A stretch of 64,000 nt of DNA from Nitrospira sp. SG-bin1 (GTDB taxonomy: Bacteria > Nitrospirota > Nitrospiria > Nitrospirales > Nitrospiraceae), in the NCBI GenBank assembly GCA_002083365.1, contig LVWS01000007.1, forward strand, positions 1 to 64,000, read 5' to 3'. A program made the translations under genes and the position numbers. Numbering within the stretch: position 1 is the stretch's first letter; each line of letters opens with the position of its first letter. This document shows, piece after piece, positions 17,838 to 26,915 of the stretch. The notes beneath the pieces were generated by a model. The model was not told the DNA's origin and made no database searches. It saw only the letters and a program-made list of their open reading frames with translations.

Positions 17838-19624
17838 ACCGACTATCATCGACCATTGAAGGCGTGTCCGTCGGTGTTTCCGGCGTGGTGAAGGAACTGG
17901 AGAGTCGCTTCGGCTCCGGCGGAATTATGGCTTTTCAGCCCACAAAAGATGAGATCCCGACTGTCTGGATCGATAACAATCGGCTGCGTGACACGCTGAC
18001 ATATTTGAAGTCCGAGATTCCCCGTCCGTTTCCCATGCTGTTCGATTTGAGCGCGACCGACGAACGGCTGCGCCGCAATCATGGCGGGTTGCCGATCGGG
18101 CTGTTCACCGTCTTCTATCGCCTCTATTCATTCGATCGCAATGAATCGCTCCGCATTAAAGTACCCCTCCGCGAGGAACCTCTCTCGTTGCCGTCCGTCA
18201 TGGATCTCTGGCCGAACGCCGATTGGTATGAGCGCGAAATATACGACATGTTCGGCATCCGGTTCGAAGGCCACCCGTTTCTCCGCCGTCTCCTCATGCC
18301 TCCGTGGTGGGACGGCCATCCCCTGCGGAAAGAACATCCGGCGCGCGGAACGGAGATGGGCCGTTTCCAACTGCCGCCGGAAAAGCTGGCCATGACGCAG
18401 GAAGCGTTGCGGTTCAAGCCGGAAGACTGGGGGTTGGTCCGCACCCATCACGACTCCGACTTCGACTACATGTTCATCAACCTCGGGCCGGCTCATACCG
18501 GCACGCACGGCGTCTTGAGGCTCGTCACGCAACTGGCGGGCGAAGAAATCATCGACATCGTGCCCGATATCGGCTTCCACCATCGGGCCAAGGAAAAGAT
18601 CGCCGAGCGGCAGACCTGGCACACCTTCATTCCCTATACCGACCGTGTCGACTACCTCCAAGGTGTGCTCAACGAGATGCCCTACTGCCTCTCGGTCGAG
18701 CGACTGGCCGGCATCACGGTTCCAGACCGGGCGCAGGTCATCCGCGTCATGATGAGCGAGTTCTATCGTCTGGCCAGTCATCTCGTGTGGTACGGCACTT
18801 TCGCGCAGGACGTCGGCGCCCTCTCTCCGGTCTTTTACATGTTCAACGACCGCGAGCGGATTCATGCGATCACGGAGGCGATTTGCGGCGGTCGCATGCA
18901 CCCGAACTGGTTCCGGATCGGAGGCGTGTCCCAGGATCTCCCCGTCGGTTGGGACAAACTGGTCAAACAGTTCGTGGACTACCTCCCCGGCCGTTTGGAT
19001 GAATACGAGCGGCTGGTGATGGACAATCCGATTTTCAAGGAACGGACGGTCGGCATCGGCGCCTTCACGCTCGAAGACGCGATCGCGTGGGGCGCGACCG
19101 GCCCCATGTTGCGTGCCTGCGGGCTGCCCTGGGATCTGCGCAAGGTCCGCCCCTACTCCGGTTACGATCGGTTCGACTTCGAAGTTCCGGTCGGCTCCCG
19201 CGGAGATTGTTACGATCGGGCCGTCGTGCACGTGCTGGAGATGCGGCAGTCGTTGCGCATCATCCGCCAGTGCCTCGACCACATGCCGGCCGGTCCGTAC
19301 AAATCTCTCGATTCCCTGACGACTCCTCCGCTCAAAGAACGGACCATGCATGATATCGAGACCCTCATCCATCATTTTCTGGGGGTGAGTTGGGGACCGG
19401 TGCTGCCGCCGGGCGAGGCGGAAGTGCCCACGGAATCGTCGAAGGGCCAGACCAGCTATTACTTGACCAGCGATGGGGCACAAGTTTCGTACCGGACGAG
19501 AATCCGTACCCCGTCCTTCGCGCACATTCAGATGGTCCCGTTCATGGCACGCGGCGCCCTGTTGCCGGACCTCTTGGCGATACTGGGAAGCGTGGACTTT
19601 GTCCTGTCGGACGTGGATCGGTGA
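17834..19624 (+). CDS. nuoCD: NADH-quinone oxidoreductase subunit C/D fusion
   Basis: The protein has 596 residues, the same size as the E. coli NuoCD fusion. Residues 1-190 are NuoC, with W-Y-E-R-E-I-Y-D-M-F-G-I and H-P-x-L-R-R-L-L-M-P. Residues about 205-596 are NuoD, with N-L-G-P-x-H-T-G-T-H-G, G-F-H-H-R-A-x-E-K and the C-terminal D-x-V-L-S-D-V-D-R. NuoD forms part of the quinone cavity. The fused form is common in Proteobacteria and some other phyla. Start overlaps nuoB by ATGA. Confidence 0.96.
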   Translation: MNRLSSTIEGVSVGVSGVVKELESRFGSGGIMAFQPTKDEIPTVWIDNNRLRDTLTYLKSEIPRPFPMLFDLSATDERLRRNHGGLPIGLFTVFYRLYSFDRNESLRIKVPLREEPLSLPSVMDLWPNADWYEREIYDMFGIRFEGHPFLRRLLMPPWWDGHPLRKEHPARGTEMGRFQLPPEKLAMTQEALRFKPEDWGLVRTHHDSDFDYMFINLGPAHTGTHGVLRLVTQLAGEEIIDIVPDIGFHHRAKEKIAERQTWHTFIPYTDRVDYLQGVLNEMPYCLSVERLAGITVPDRAQVIRVMMSEFYRLASHLVWYGTFAQDVGALSPVFYMFNDRERIHAITEAICGGRMHPNWFRIGGVSQDLPVGWDKLVKQFVDYLPGRLDEYERLVMDNPIFKERTVGIGAFTLEDAIAWGATGPMLRACGLPWDLRKVRPYSGYDRFDFEVPVGSRGDCYDRAVVHVLEMRQSLRIIRQCLDHMPAGPYKSLDSLTTPPLKERTMHDIETLIHHFLGVSWGPVLPPGEAEVPTESSKGQTSYYLTSDGAQVSYRTRIRTPSFAHIQMVPFMARGALLPDLLAILGSVDFVLSDVDR

Positions 19625-19707
19625 AGTCAGGCAAGAAGGCGTTATTCGAATCGCGAACCGCAAGAGCACTCCGGCGTTTAACGAAGAACGTTTGACGATG
19701 AACGAAC

Positions 19708-20172
19708 ATGTTGACCGACATTGAACGGCGCGAAATCGAAGAGGCTTTGAAGCACTATCCCGACAAACAGGCGGGTGCCATCGATGCCTTGTTGCTCCTC
19801 CAGCGGCGGCGTGGATGGATCTCGGACGACTCTCTTCATGACATCGCGCGGCTTCTGAACACGACGGCAGAAGATGTGGACGGCGTGGCGACGTTTTACA
19901 ACCTCATTTTCCGCAAGCCCGTCGGCCGCCATGTCCTGTTTCTGTGCGACAGCATCAGCTGCTGGATCATGGGAGGTGAACGGCTACGAGAACAGTTGAG
20001 CCGACGCTACGGTGCCGAGATGGGACGGACGACGGCCGACGGTCGTCTCACGGTGCTCCCGATCGCATGTCTCGGACATTGCGAGCGCGCCCCGGCTCTG
20101 ATGATCGATGACGATATCTACGGCAATGTCACCACGGACAAGATCGAACGAATCGTGGAGAAATACAAATAA
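19708..20172 (+). CDS. nuoE: NADH-quinone oxidoreductase subunit E
   Basis: The protein has 154 residues. Ligands of the [2Fe-2S] cluster N1a are C80, C85, C121 and C125 (L-F-L-C-D-S-I-S-C and C-L-G-H-C). A thioredoxin-like fold is expected. With NuoF and NuoG it forms the NADH-oxidising module, so this operon encodes the NADH form rather than a ferredoxin or F420 form. An 83-bp gap separates it from nuoCD. Confidence 0.95.
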   Translation: MLTDIERREIEEALKHYPDKQAGAIDALLLLQRRRGWISDDSLHDIARLLNTTAEDVDGVATFYNLIFRKPVGRHVLFLCDSISCWIMGGERLREQLSRRYGAEMGRTTADGRLTVLPIACLGHCERAPALMIDDDIYGNVTTDKIERIVEKYK

Positions 20173-20241
20173 GACAGGTTAAGGATCAGGTTGAGCCGGA
20201 TTCACTGATTCCTCAACCTTCACCTGAACCCGGTTTCAGTT

Positions 20242-21546
20242 ATGGAACATCCCCTCACTCAACACATCGCCCGGGATCACCGGTATCGGTCTCTGCAGGA
20301 GTACGGCAAGACCGGCGGCTATCGCAGTCTCAAGAGACTGGCCGAGGGGCTCTCCTCTCATGACGTCCAGCGACTGGTGACGGACTCAGGACTGCGCGGG
20401 AGAGGCGGCGCCGGATTCCTCACCGGCACGAAATGGAGCTTCGTCCCGATGGGGTCGGATGCGCCGAGACCGAAGTACATCGTCGCCAATGCGGACGAGA
20501 TGGAACCGGGTACGTTTAAGGACCGCGTGCTCATGGAGGGTGATCCTCACGGCCTGGTGGAAGGGATGATCCTCGCGGGCTACGCCATCGGAGCGGAAGT
20601 CGGGTACGTTTTTCTCCGGGGCGAGTACCGGCTGTCCGCACGGTACTTAACACAGGCCATCGCCGAGGCCTACGAGCAAGGACATCTGGGAAAGACGCTG
20701 CCTGGAACGGATTTTCGCTTCGACCTTCATCTCCATGCCAGCGCCGGCCGGTACATTTGCGGCGAGGAAACCGCGCTGCTCAATGCGTTGGAAGGGAAAC
20801 GGGCGATTCCCCGCGCCAAGCCCCCTTATCCTCAGACGGTGGGTCTGTGGGGCCGGCCCACCGTCGTGCAGAACGTCGAGACCTTGTACAACATTCCTCA
20901 CATCGTCAACCATGGCGCCGCTTGGTATCGCGGTCTCAGTCGCGGCAAGGACGGCGGCACGAAACTCTACGGCATGAGCGGGCGTGTCGCGCATCCCGGC
21001 TGCTGGGAACTTCCCCTCGGGACGACGGCTCGCGAACTGCTGGAACACTACGCCGACGGCATGTTCGACGGTTTCGGCTTTCGTGCGCTGCTCCCCGGGG
21101 GAGCCTCGACGGCTTTTCTTCTCCAAGAACATCTGCATCTTCCCATGGACTTCACTTCGATCCCGCCTCATGTGGGCCGACTCGGAACCGGAACGATGAT
21201 CGTGCTGGATGACCGGACCTGTCCCGTCGGATTCGTCCTCAACTTGGAAAAGTTCTTTGCCCGCGAGTCCTGCGGCTGGTGTACCCCCTGCCGCGAGGGG
21301 CTGCCGTGGGTTGCGCGGATACTCCAATCCTTCGAGGAAGGTCGAGCCACCAAGGATGATCTGACGTTGCTTGACATGCATGCCGAATTTCTCGGCCCCG
21401 GCCGGACGTTCTGCGCCTTGGCGCCGGGTGCGGCCGAACCCTTGCGGTCCGCGTTGAAATATTTTCGGGATGACTTTATGCGGCATATCCGTTTGGGGCA
21501 ATGTCCTTGGAACGTCAAGGCGAAGCGGCAAAGGGTTTTGGTGTAG
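20242..21546 (+). CDS. nuoF: NADH-quinone oxidoreductase subunit F
   Basis: The protein has 434 residues. R-G-R-G-G-A-G-F at residue 52 and E-E-T-A-L near 175 bind FMN and NADH. Ligands of the [4Fe-4S] cluster N3 are C344, C347, C350 and C391 (E-S-C-G-W-C-T-P-C-R-E-G). It oxidises NADH and passes electrons on through N3. A 69-bp gap precedes it and 63 bp follow before nuoG. Confidence 0.96.
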   Translation: MEHPLTQHIARDHRYRSLQEYGKTGGYRSLKRLAEGLSSHDVQRLVTDSGLRGRGGAGFLTGTKWSFVPMGSDAPRPKYIVANADEMEPGTFKDRVLMEGDPHGLVEGMILAGYAIGAEVGYVFLRGEYRLSARYLTQAIAEAYEQGHLGKTLPGTDFRFDLHLHASAGRYICGEETALLNALEGKRAIPRAKPPYPQTVGLWGRPTVVQNVETLYNIPHIVNHGAAWYRGLSRGKDGGTKLYGMSGRVAHPGCWELPLGTTARELLEHYADGMFDGFGFRALLPGGASTAFLLQEHLHLPMDFTSIPPHVGRLGTGTMIVLDDRTCPVGFVLNLEKFFARESCGWCTPCREGLPWVARILQSFEEGRATKDDLTLLDMHAEFLGPGRTFCALAPGAAEPLRSALKYFRDDFMRHIRLGQCPWNVKAKRQRVLV

Positions 21547-21609
21547 CCCAAACTTGAAACAAGAGACGAAGCTCGAAACGCGAAACAAGACACATAAAAC
21601 CAGAACCCG

Positions 21610-24363
21610 ATGGCAACGATCATCGTCGATAATCGATCCTACTCGGTGGATGAGCGACAGAACCTGCTTGCCGCTTGTCTCGGCACGGGATTGAACGTGC
21701 CCTATTTCTGCTGGCACCCCGCCATGGGATCGGTCGGCGCCTGTCGCCAATGCGCGGTCAAACAATTCAAGGATGAACAGGATCGGCAAGGGCGCCTTGT
21801 CATGGCCTGCATGACTCCCGCTTCCGACGGCGCCCGCATTTCGATCGACGATCCAGACGCCAAGGCCTTTCGCGCCTCGGTCATCGAATGGCTGATGGTC
21901 AACCATCCGCACGATTGTCCGGTCTGCGACGAAGGCGGCGAATGCCATCTGCAGGACATGACCGTCATGACGGGCCATGCCTACCGCCGCTACCAGTTTC
22001 CCAAACGGACCTATCGCAACCAGTATCTCGGCCCCTTCATCAAGCACGACATGAACCGCTGCATCCAATGTTACCGCTGTGTCCGCTTCTACAGAGATTA
22101 TGCCGGCGGGCGCGACCTGAATGTCTTCGGCTCGCACGACAACCTCTATTTCGGTCGGGAGAGCGACGGGACCTTGGAAAATGAATTCAGCGGCAATTTG
22201 ATCGAGGTCTGTCCGACCGGCGTCTTCAACGACAATACGCTCTTCCACCACTACTCGAGAAAATGGGACCTCCAGTCCGCCCAGTCGATCTGCCCCCATT
22301 GCAGTCTTGGGTGCAATACCACGCCGGGAGAACGCTATGGGGTCTTGCGCCGCGTCGTCAACCGCTATAACTCCCAGGTCAACGGATACTTCATCTGCGA
22401 CCGAGGTCGATTCGGCTACGACTACGTCAACAGTGACGGTCGGATCAAACGAGCCCTCTTGAGGTCGACCGGCGACCGCAGCAGCCCGGCCAGGCCGGAA
22501 GGAGTCTCACACGTGCTGGCCGTCGCGGCCGACCGTTTACGACGGGCGCGTGGGATCCTGGGAATCGGCTCTCCCCGCGCGTCGTTGGAAGCCAATGCGG
22601 CGCTCCGTTCGTTCGTGGGCCCCGATCGGTTTTTTCTCGGCATCGGCGACCGTGAGCATCGGCTCATCTCGACGATCCTGACTATTCTGACGACCGGTCC
22701 TGTCCCCTCCGCTTCCATGCATGACGTGGAAGACTCGGACGCGGTCTTCGTACTCGGTGAAGACGTGTTGAACAGCGCTCCGCGCCTGGCGCTCGCGCTT
22801 CTGCAATCGGTTCGCCAAGAGCCGATAAAACGAGCGGATGACTTGAAGATACCTCGGTGGGACGATGCCGCGGTCCGCAATGTCGTGCAGGGCCGACGTG
22901 GACCGCTCTTTCTCTCCGGTTATCGGCGGACGTGGCTGCATGATCATGCGACGGAGGGTTATTTCGCCGCGCCGGACGATATCGCCCGCTTGGGTTTTGC
23001 CGTCGCTCGGTCGATTGAAGCGGATGATTCCTCCATCCCGGACCTTTCGAAAGACGCACGGGACAGGGCCCATCGCATCGCCGACGCCCTGAAGCAAGCG
23101 GAGCGGCCGTTGGTGATCGCCGGCACCGGAAGCGGCTCCCAAGCAACCATCGAGGCCGCAGCCGATGTCGCCTGGGCGCTGCATCGCATGGGGAAGCATC
23201 CTCGTCTCAGCTTCGTCCTTCCGGATTGCAACAGCTTGGGCCTCGATCTTCTCGGCGGCGGAACGTTGAACGAGGCGTCTGCATGGATTCGGGAGGGAAA
23301 GGCCGACAGTATCATCGTGTTGGAGAACGACCTGTACCGCCACGCGCAGCCCGCGGAGGCCGATGCCCTGTTGAATGCCGCAAACACCGTCATCGTCATC
23401 GACTCACTCGATCATCGAACGTCGGCTCGCGCCGACATTCTTCTGCCGGCCGCCACGGTTCCGGAATCCGACGGGACCCTCCTCAATCAGGAAGGTCGCG
23501 CACAGCGGTTTTATCAAGTATTCGAGCCGGACGGCGACGTGACCGAAAGTTGGCGCTGGCTGAGGGATCTGGCCCGGGCAACTTCGGATGAAACAGAAAG
23601 TCCGTCCGGTGTCGCAACCTGGCAAACCTTTGATGACGCTGTCTCAGGCACGGCGAAAGCGGTCCCGGAACTCGCCCGGATCGAAGAAATCGCTCCCCCC
23701 GCTCGTTTTCGTCTCGTGGGGCAAAAGATTCCTCGACAGCCGGAGCGATATAGCGGCCGCACCGCCATGCGGTCCCATCTCACCGTGCATGAGCCGCCTC
23801 CCCCGCCCGATCCCGACACGCCGCTGGCTTTTTCAATGGAAGGGTATCGAGGGCCGGTTCCTTCGCCGCTCATTCCGCAGTTCTGGAGTCCCGGCTGGAA
23901 TTCCACTCAGGCTTTGAACAAATACCAGGACGAAGTCGGCGGCCCGCTGCGCGATGAAATGCCGGGCCTGCGGCTGATCGAGCCGACGGCCGCGCAGGCT
24001 CCCTCTCCGTTCATGGACATCCCGCGTCCCTTTCAGCCCACACCTCACCGTTGGCTGCTGTTATCGCTGCCCGCTCTGTTTGGGAGTGAAGAGTTGAGCA
24101 ATCGCGCGCCGGCCGTCGCCGAACGAATACCGGACCCCTTCATCTCACTGCATCCATCGGACGGCGCCCGACTCCAGTTGGGAGACGGAATCGTCATCGA
24201 ATTGACGTTGCAGGGAGTCACCTTGCGATTGGCCCTGCGCCTGGACTCTTCCACGCCCCCCGGCACGGCCGGCATCTCCGTGGTCCATGAAGCCGTCGGG
24301 ATCCGATTGCCGGCTTGGGCGGACCTTACCGAGACCATCCGAGCCGAACGGAGGGTGGCATGA
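21610..24363 (+). CDS. nuoG: NADH-quinone oxidoreductase subunit G
   Basis: The protein has 917 residues. Visible ligands are [2Fe-2S] N1b (C34, C45, C48, C67), N5 with the His ligand (H99, C103, C106, C112), N4 (C151, C154, C157, C201) and N7 (C228, C231, C235, C263 with the C-x2-C-x3-C-x27-C spacing). N7 is present only in some bacteria. A long molybdopterin-oxidoreductase-like domain follows to about residue 640, then a Pro-rich tail. It completes the NADH module. The stop overlaps the nuoH start (ATGA). Confidence 0.95.
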   Translation: MATIIVDNRSYSVDERQNLLAACLGTGLNVPYFCWHPAMGSVGACRQCAVKQFKDEQDRQGRLVMACMTPASDGARISIDDPDAKAFRASVIEWLMVNHPHDCPVCDEGGECHLQDMTVMTGHAYRRYQFPKRTYRNQYLGPFIKHDMNRCIQCYRCVRFYRDYAGGRDLNVFGSHDNLYFGRESDGTLENEFSGNLIEVCPTGVFNDNTLFHHYSRKWDLQSAQSICPHCSLGCNTTPGERYGVLRRVVNRYNSQVNGYFICDRGRFGYDYVNSDGRIKRALLRSTGDRSSPARPEGVSHVLAVAADRLRRARGILGIGSPRASLEANAALRSFVGPDRFFLGIGDREHRLISTILTILTTGPVPSASMHDVEDSDAVFVLGEDVLNSAPRLALALLQSVRQEPIKRADDLKIPRWDDAAVRNVVQGRRGPLFLSGYRRTWLHDHATEGYFAAPDDIARLGFAVARSIEADDSSIPDLSKDARDRAHRIADALKQAERPLVIAGTGSGSQATIEAAADVAWALHRMGKHPRLSFVLPDCNSLGLDLLGGGTLNEASAWIREGKADSIIVLENDLYRHAQPAEADALLNAANTVIVIDSLDHRTSARADILLPAATVPESDGTLLNQEGRAQRFYQVFEPDGDVTESWRWLRDLARATSDETESPSGVATWQTFDDAVSGTAKAVPELARIEEIAPPARFRLVGQKIPRQPERYSGRTAMRSHLTVHEPPPPPDPDTPLAFSMEGYRGPVPSPLIPQFWSPGWNSTQALNKYQDEVGGPLRDEMPGLRLIEPTAAQAPSPFMDIPRPFQPTPHRWLLLSLPALFGSEELSNRAPAVAERIPDPFISLHPSDGARLQLGDGIVIELTLQGVTLRLALRLDSSTPPGTAGISVVHEAVGIRLPAWADLTETIRAERRVA

Positions 24364-25316
24364 TCGACTGGGGACGCACCGCGTTCATCATCGCCACCAT
24401 GCTCGGTGGCCTGCTGACACTCGCCGCCCTCCTGATTTGGGTCGAGCGCCGTTTGCTCGGCATCTGGCAGGAGCGCCATGGGCCGAATCGCGTCGGACCA
24501 GGCGGGATTCTGCAATCTCTCGCCGACATGATCAAAATCTTCACGAAAGAAGATTGGATTCCACCGTTCGCCGACAAGGCCGTGTTCGTGCTGACGCCGG
24601 CGATCATCGTTGTCGCGGCGCTGATGTCGTTCTCGGTCGTCCCCATCGCGCCCGGCTTTGTCGTGGCCGATGTCAATATAGGGGTGCTGTTCTTTTTGGC
24701 CATGTCCAGCCTTGCGGCGTACAGCGTGATCATCGGCGGCTGGGCCTCGAACAGCAAATTCGCATTTCTCGGAAGCCTCCGCGCCACCGCTCAACTGCTC
24801 AGTTACGAGGTCTTCATGGGCCTGTCCCTGATGGGGTCGGTACTCCTGACCGGATCCTTCAATTTAAGCGATATCGTCGATGCTCAACGTGATCTCTGGT
24901 TCGTCGTGCCGCAGTTCATGGGTTTCCTGGGCTTTTTCATCGCGGGCTTGGCCGAGGCGCATCGCACGCCGTTCGATGTGCCGGAGGCGGAAGCCGAGCT
25001 GGTGGCCGGATATCACGCGGAGTACAGCGGAATGAAGTTCGGCATGTTTTTCGTCGGCGAATACCTGAGCGTCACCCTGCTGTCGGCGATGATCGTCATT
25101 CTGTTTTTCGGCGGATGGCATGGACCGCTGCTGCCGCCGGCGCTGTGGTTTCTGCTCAAGACCACCGTCTTCATCGTATTGATCATCCTCATTCGAGCGA
25201 CGTGGCCGCGATTGCGCTTCGATCAATTTCTGTCGTTCGGGTGGAAGGTCGTGATGCCGCTCGCGTTGATCAATTTGCTGGCGACAGGAGGAATCGTGCT
25301 CTGGAAAGGAAACTGA
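24360..25316 (+). CDS. nuoH: NADH-quinone oxidoreductase subunit H
   Basis: The protein has 318 residues and about eight membrane helices. The quinone-site loop G-P-N-R-V-G-P-G-G and A-E-A-H-R-T-P-F-D-x-P-E-A-E-A-E-L-V-A-G are intact. It links the quinone cavity to the proton-pumping arm. Its ATG overlaps the nuoG stop, so it is translationally coupled. Confidence 0.96.
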   Translation: MIDWGRTAFIIATMLGGLLTLAALLIWVERRLLGIWQERHGPNRVGPGGILQSLADMIKIFTKEDWIPPFADKAVFVLTPAIIVVAALMSFSVVPIAPGFVVADVNIGVLFFLAMSSLAAYSVIIGGWASNSKFAFLGSLRATAQLLSYEVFMGLSLMGSVLLTGSFNLSDIVDAQRDLWFVVPQFMGFLGFFIAGLAEAHRTPFDVPEAEAELVAGYHAEYSGMKFGMFFVGEYLSVTLLSAMIVILFFGGWHGPLLPPALWFLLKTTVFIVLIILIRATWPRLRFDQFLSFGWKVVMPLALINLLATGGIVLWKGN

Positions 25317-25404
25317 TGTCTATCTGGTCCGTCTCGTCAGTTCGGAGATCAATCAGACCATATCACCCGAATAGACCACACAGACGAGATGGACAAGAGG
25401 CACC

Positions 25405-25944
25405 ATGACACTCTTTCGCTACATCCGTGACCTGGTGCTCGGTCTCTGGATCGTCTTCAAACGCACGTTCAGCAAGCCCGTCACGGTGCAGTATCCCGAG
25501 GAACGGCCCTATTTGCCGCCCCGTTGGCGCGGACGGATCGTGTTGACGCGCGATCCTGACGGCGAGGAACGTTGCGTCGCCTGCTATCTCTGCGCGGTCG
25601 CCTGTCCGGTCGATTGCATCGCGCTGCAGGCGACCGAAGATCCGACCGCGCATGATCGCCGGTACCCGGCGTTCTTTAGAATCAATTTCTCACGCTGCAT
25701 CTACTGCGGGTACTGCGAGGAGGCCTGTCCGACCTACGCGATTCAGCTCGTGCCGGATTTCGAACAGAGCGAATACACCCGCTCCAACATGGTGTACGAA
25801 AAGGAAGACTTGTTGATCAGCGGCACCGGCAAGTATCCCGACTACAACTTCTATCGAGTCGCAGGCGTGAAGATTCGCGACAAGGACAAGGGTGAGGCTC
25901 AGAATGAATTGCCCCCGGTGGATGTGAGGAGTTTGATGCCGTAA
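25405..25944 (+). CDS. nuoI: NADH-quinone oxidoreductase subunit I
   Basis: The protein has 179 residues and two ferredoxin-type clusters: N6a/N6b ligands C57, C60, C63, C67 and C98, C101, C104, C108. An amphipathic N-terminus (about 1-30) rests on the membrane. It passes electrons from NuoG to NuoB. The 88-bp gap after nuoH contains no gene. Confidence 0.96.
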   Translation: MTLFRYIRDLVLGLWIVFKRTFSKPVTVQYPEERPYLPPRWRGRIVLTRDPDGEERCVACYLCAVACPVDCIALQATEDPTAHDRRYPAFFRINFSRCIYCGYCEEACPTYAIQLVPDFEQSEYTRSNMVYEKEDLLISGTGKYPDYNFYRVAGVKIRDKDKGEAQNELPPVDVRSLMP

Positions 25945-26027
25945 AGCAGTGCTGAGGTAAAGTGCCGAACGCGGAGCGAGAAGCATTGGCGTACGCAGCA
26001 CTCAGAACTCAGCCCCGGACTTATCTT

Positions 26028-26531
26028 ATGGATATTCTTTTTTACATCGCCGCCGCGGTCACTGTCTTGGCAACGCTCCGCGTGATCACGCATCTGCATG
26101 CGGTGCACGCCCTGCTCTATTTTGTCGTCGCACTGATTGCATTGGCCGTCATTTTCTATCTGCTGGGCGCGCCGTTTGCCGCCGCATTGGAAATCATCGT
26201 CTACGCCGGCGCCATCATGGTGCTCTTTGTGTTTGTCGTGATGCTCCTGAATCAAGGACCGTTGACCGTCGAACAGGAACGCAGTTGGCTGTCGCCGGGC
26301 ATGTGGATCGGGCCCAGCCTACTGGCGTTCGTCCTGCTGGGGGAAGTGCTGTACATCCTTATGACGAGCCCCCCGCCGTTGCATGACCTCGTCGGCGTCG
26401 GCCCCAAGGAGGTGGCGGTCGCCCTTTACGGACCGTATGTGATCGCCGTCGAACTGGCCTCGATGCTGCTCCTAAGCGGTCTGGTGGGCGCGTATCACCT
26501 GGGGCGCCGCTTGGGCAAGGAGCGCCGTTGA
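26028..26531 (+). CDS. nuoJ: NADH-quinone oxidoreductase subunit J
   Basis: The protein has 167 residues. I chose the ATG at 26028 because the frame upstream lacks a ribosome site and is not hydrophobic. There are five membrane helices, with the conserved I-V-Y-A-G-A-I-M-V-L-F-V-F-V glycine helix. It shares an ATG/TGA overlap with nuoK. Confidence 0.94.
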   Translation: MDILFYIAAAVTVLATLRVITHLHAVHALLYFVVALIALAVIFYLLGAPFAAALEIIVYAGAIMVLFVFVVMLLNQGPLTVEQERSWLSPGMWIGPSLLAFVLLGEVLYILMTSPPPLHDLVGVGPKEVAVALYGPYVIAVELASMLLLSGLVGAYHLGRRLGKERR

Positions 26532-26830
26532 TGCTCACGACTCACGCGTTGATCCTGGCGATGGTTCTTTTCTGCTTGGGGCTCATCGGCCTTCTGGTGC
26601 GGCGCAATGTTCTGTACATGTTGCTTTCAGTGGAGATCATGCTCAATGCCGCGAGTCTGGCCTTCATCGCGGCCGGGGCCAGGTGGGGCCAGACCGACGG
26701 TCAGATCATGTACATGTTCATTTTGACGTTGGCGGCGGCCGAAGTGTCCGTCGCGCTGGGGATCGTGCTCCGGGTGTCATCGTGCTTCCGGACCTTGGAC
26801 GCGGATGCACTGAGCGAGATGAAAGGATAA
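26531..26830 (+). CDS. nuoK: NADH-quinone oxidoreductase subunit K
   Basis: The protein has 99 residues from the ATG at 26531, directly joined to the nuoJ stop (TGATG). Three membrane helices are seen, with the conserved glutamates in S-V-E-I-M-L-N-A and A-A-A-E-V-S-V-A-L-G-I. These take part in the proton path between NuoJ and NuoN. An 85-bp gap follows before nuoL. Confidence 0.95.
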   Translation: MLTTHALILAMVLFCLGLIGLLVRRNVLYMLLSVEIMLNAASLAFIAAGARWGQTDGQIMYMFILTLAAAEVSVALGIVLRVSSCFRTLDADALSEMKG

Positions 26831-26915
26831 CAAGGAGGTTGAGATTGAGGCTGAGGTCGAGTGCCGAAAAGGTGCGGACCAACTTAACCTCGATCATAAC
26901 CTTGGCTTAGAGATT

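Noticed and set aside
18128..19669. 513-codon minus-strand frame
   Set aside because: It is antisense to nuoCD and has no family resemblance; GC-rich codon bias makes such shadows common.
20647..22299. 550-codon minus-strand frame
   Set aside because: Antisense to nuoF and nuoG, without recognisable domains.
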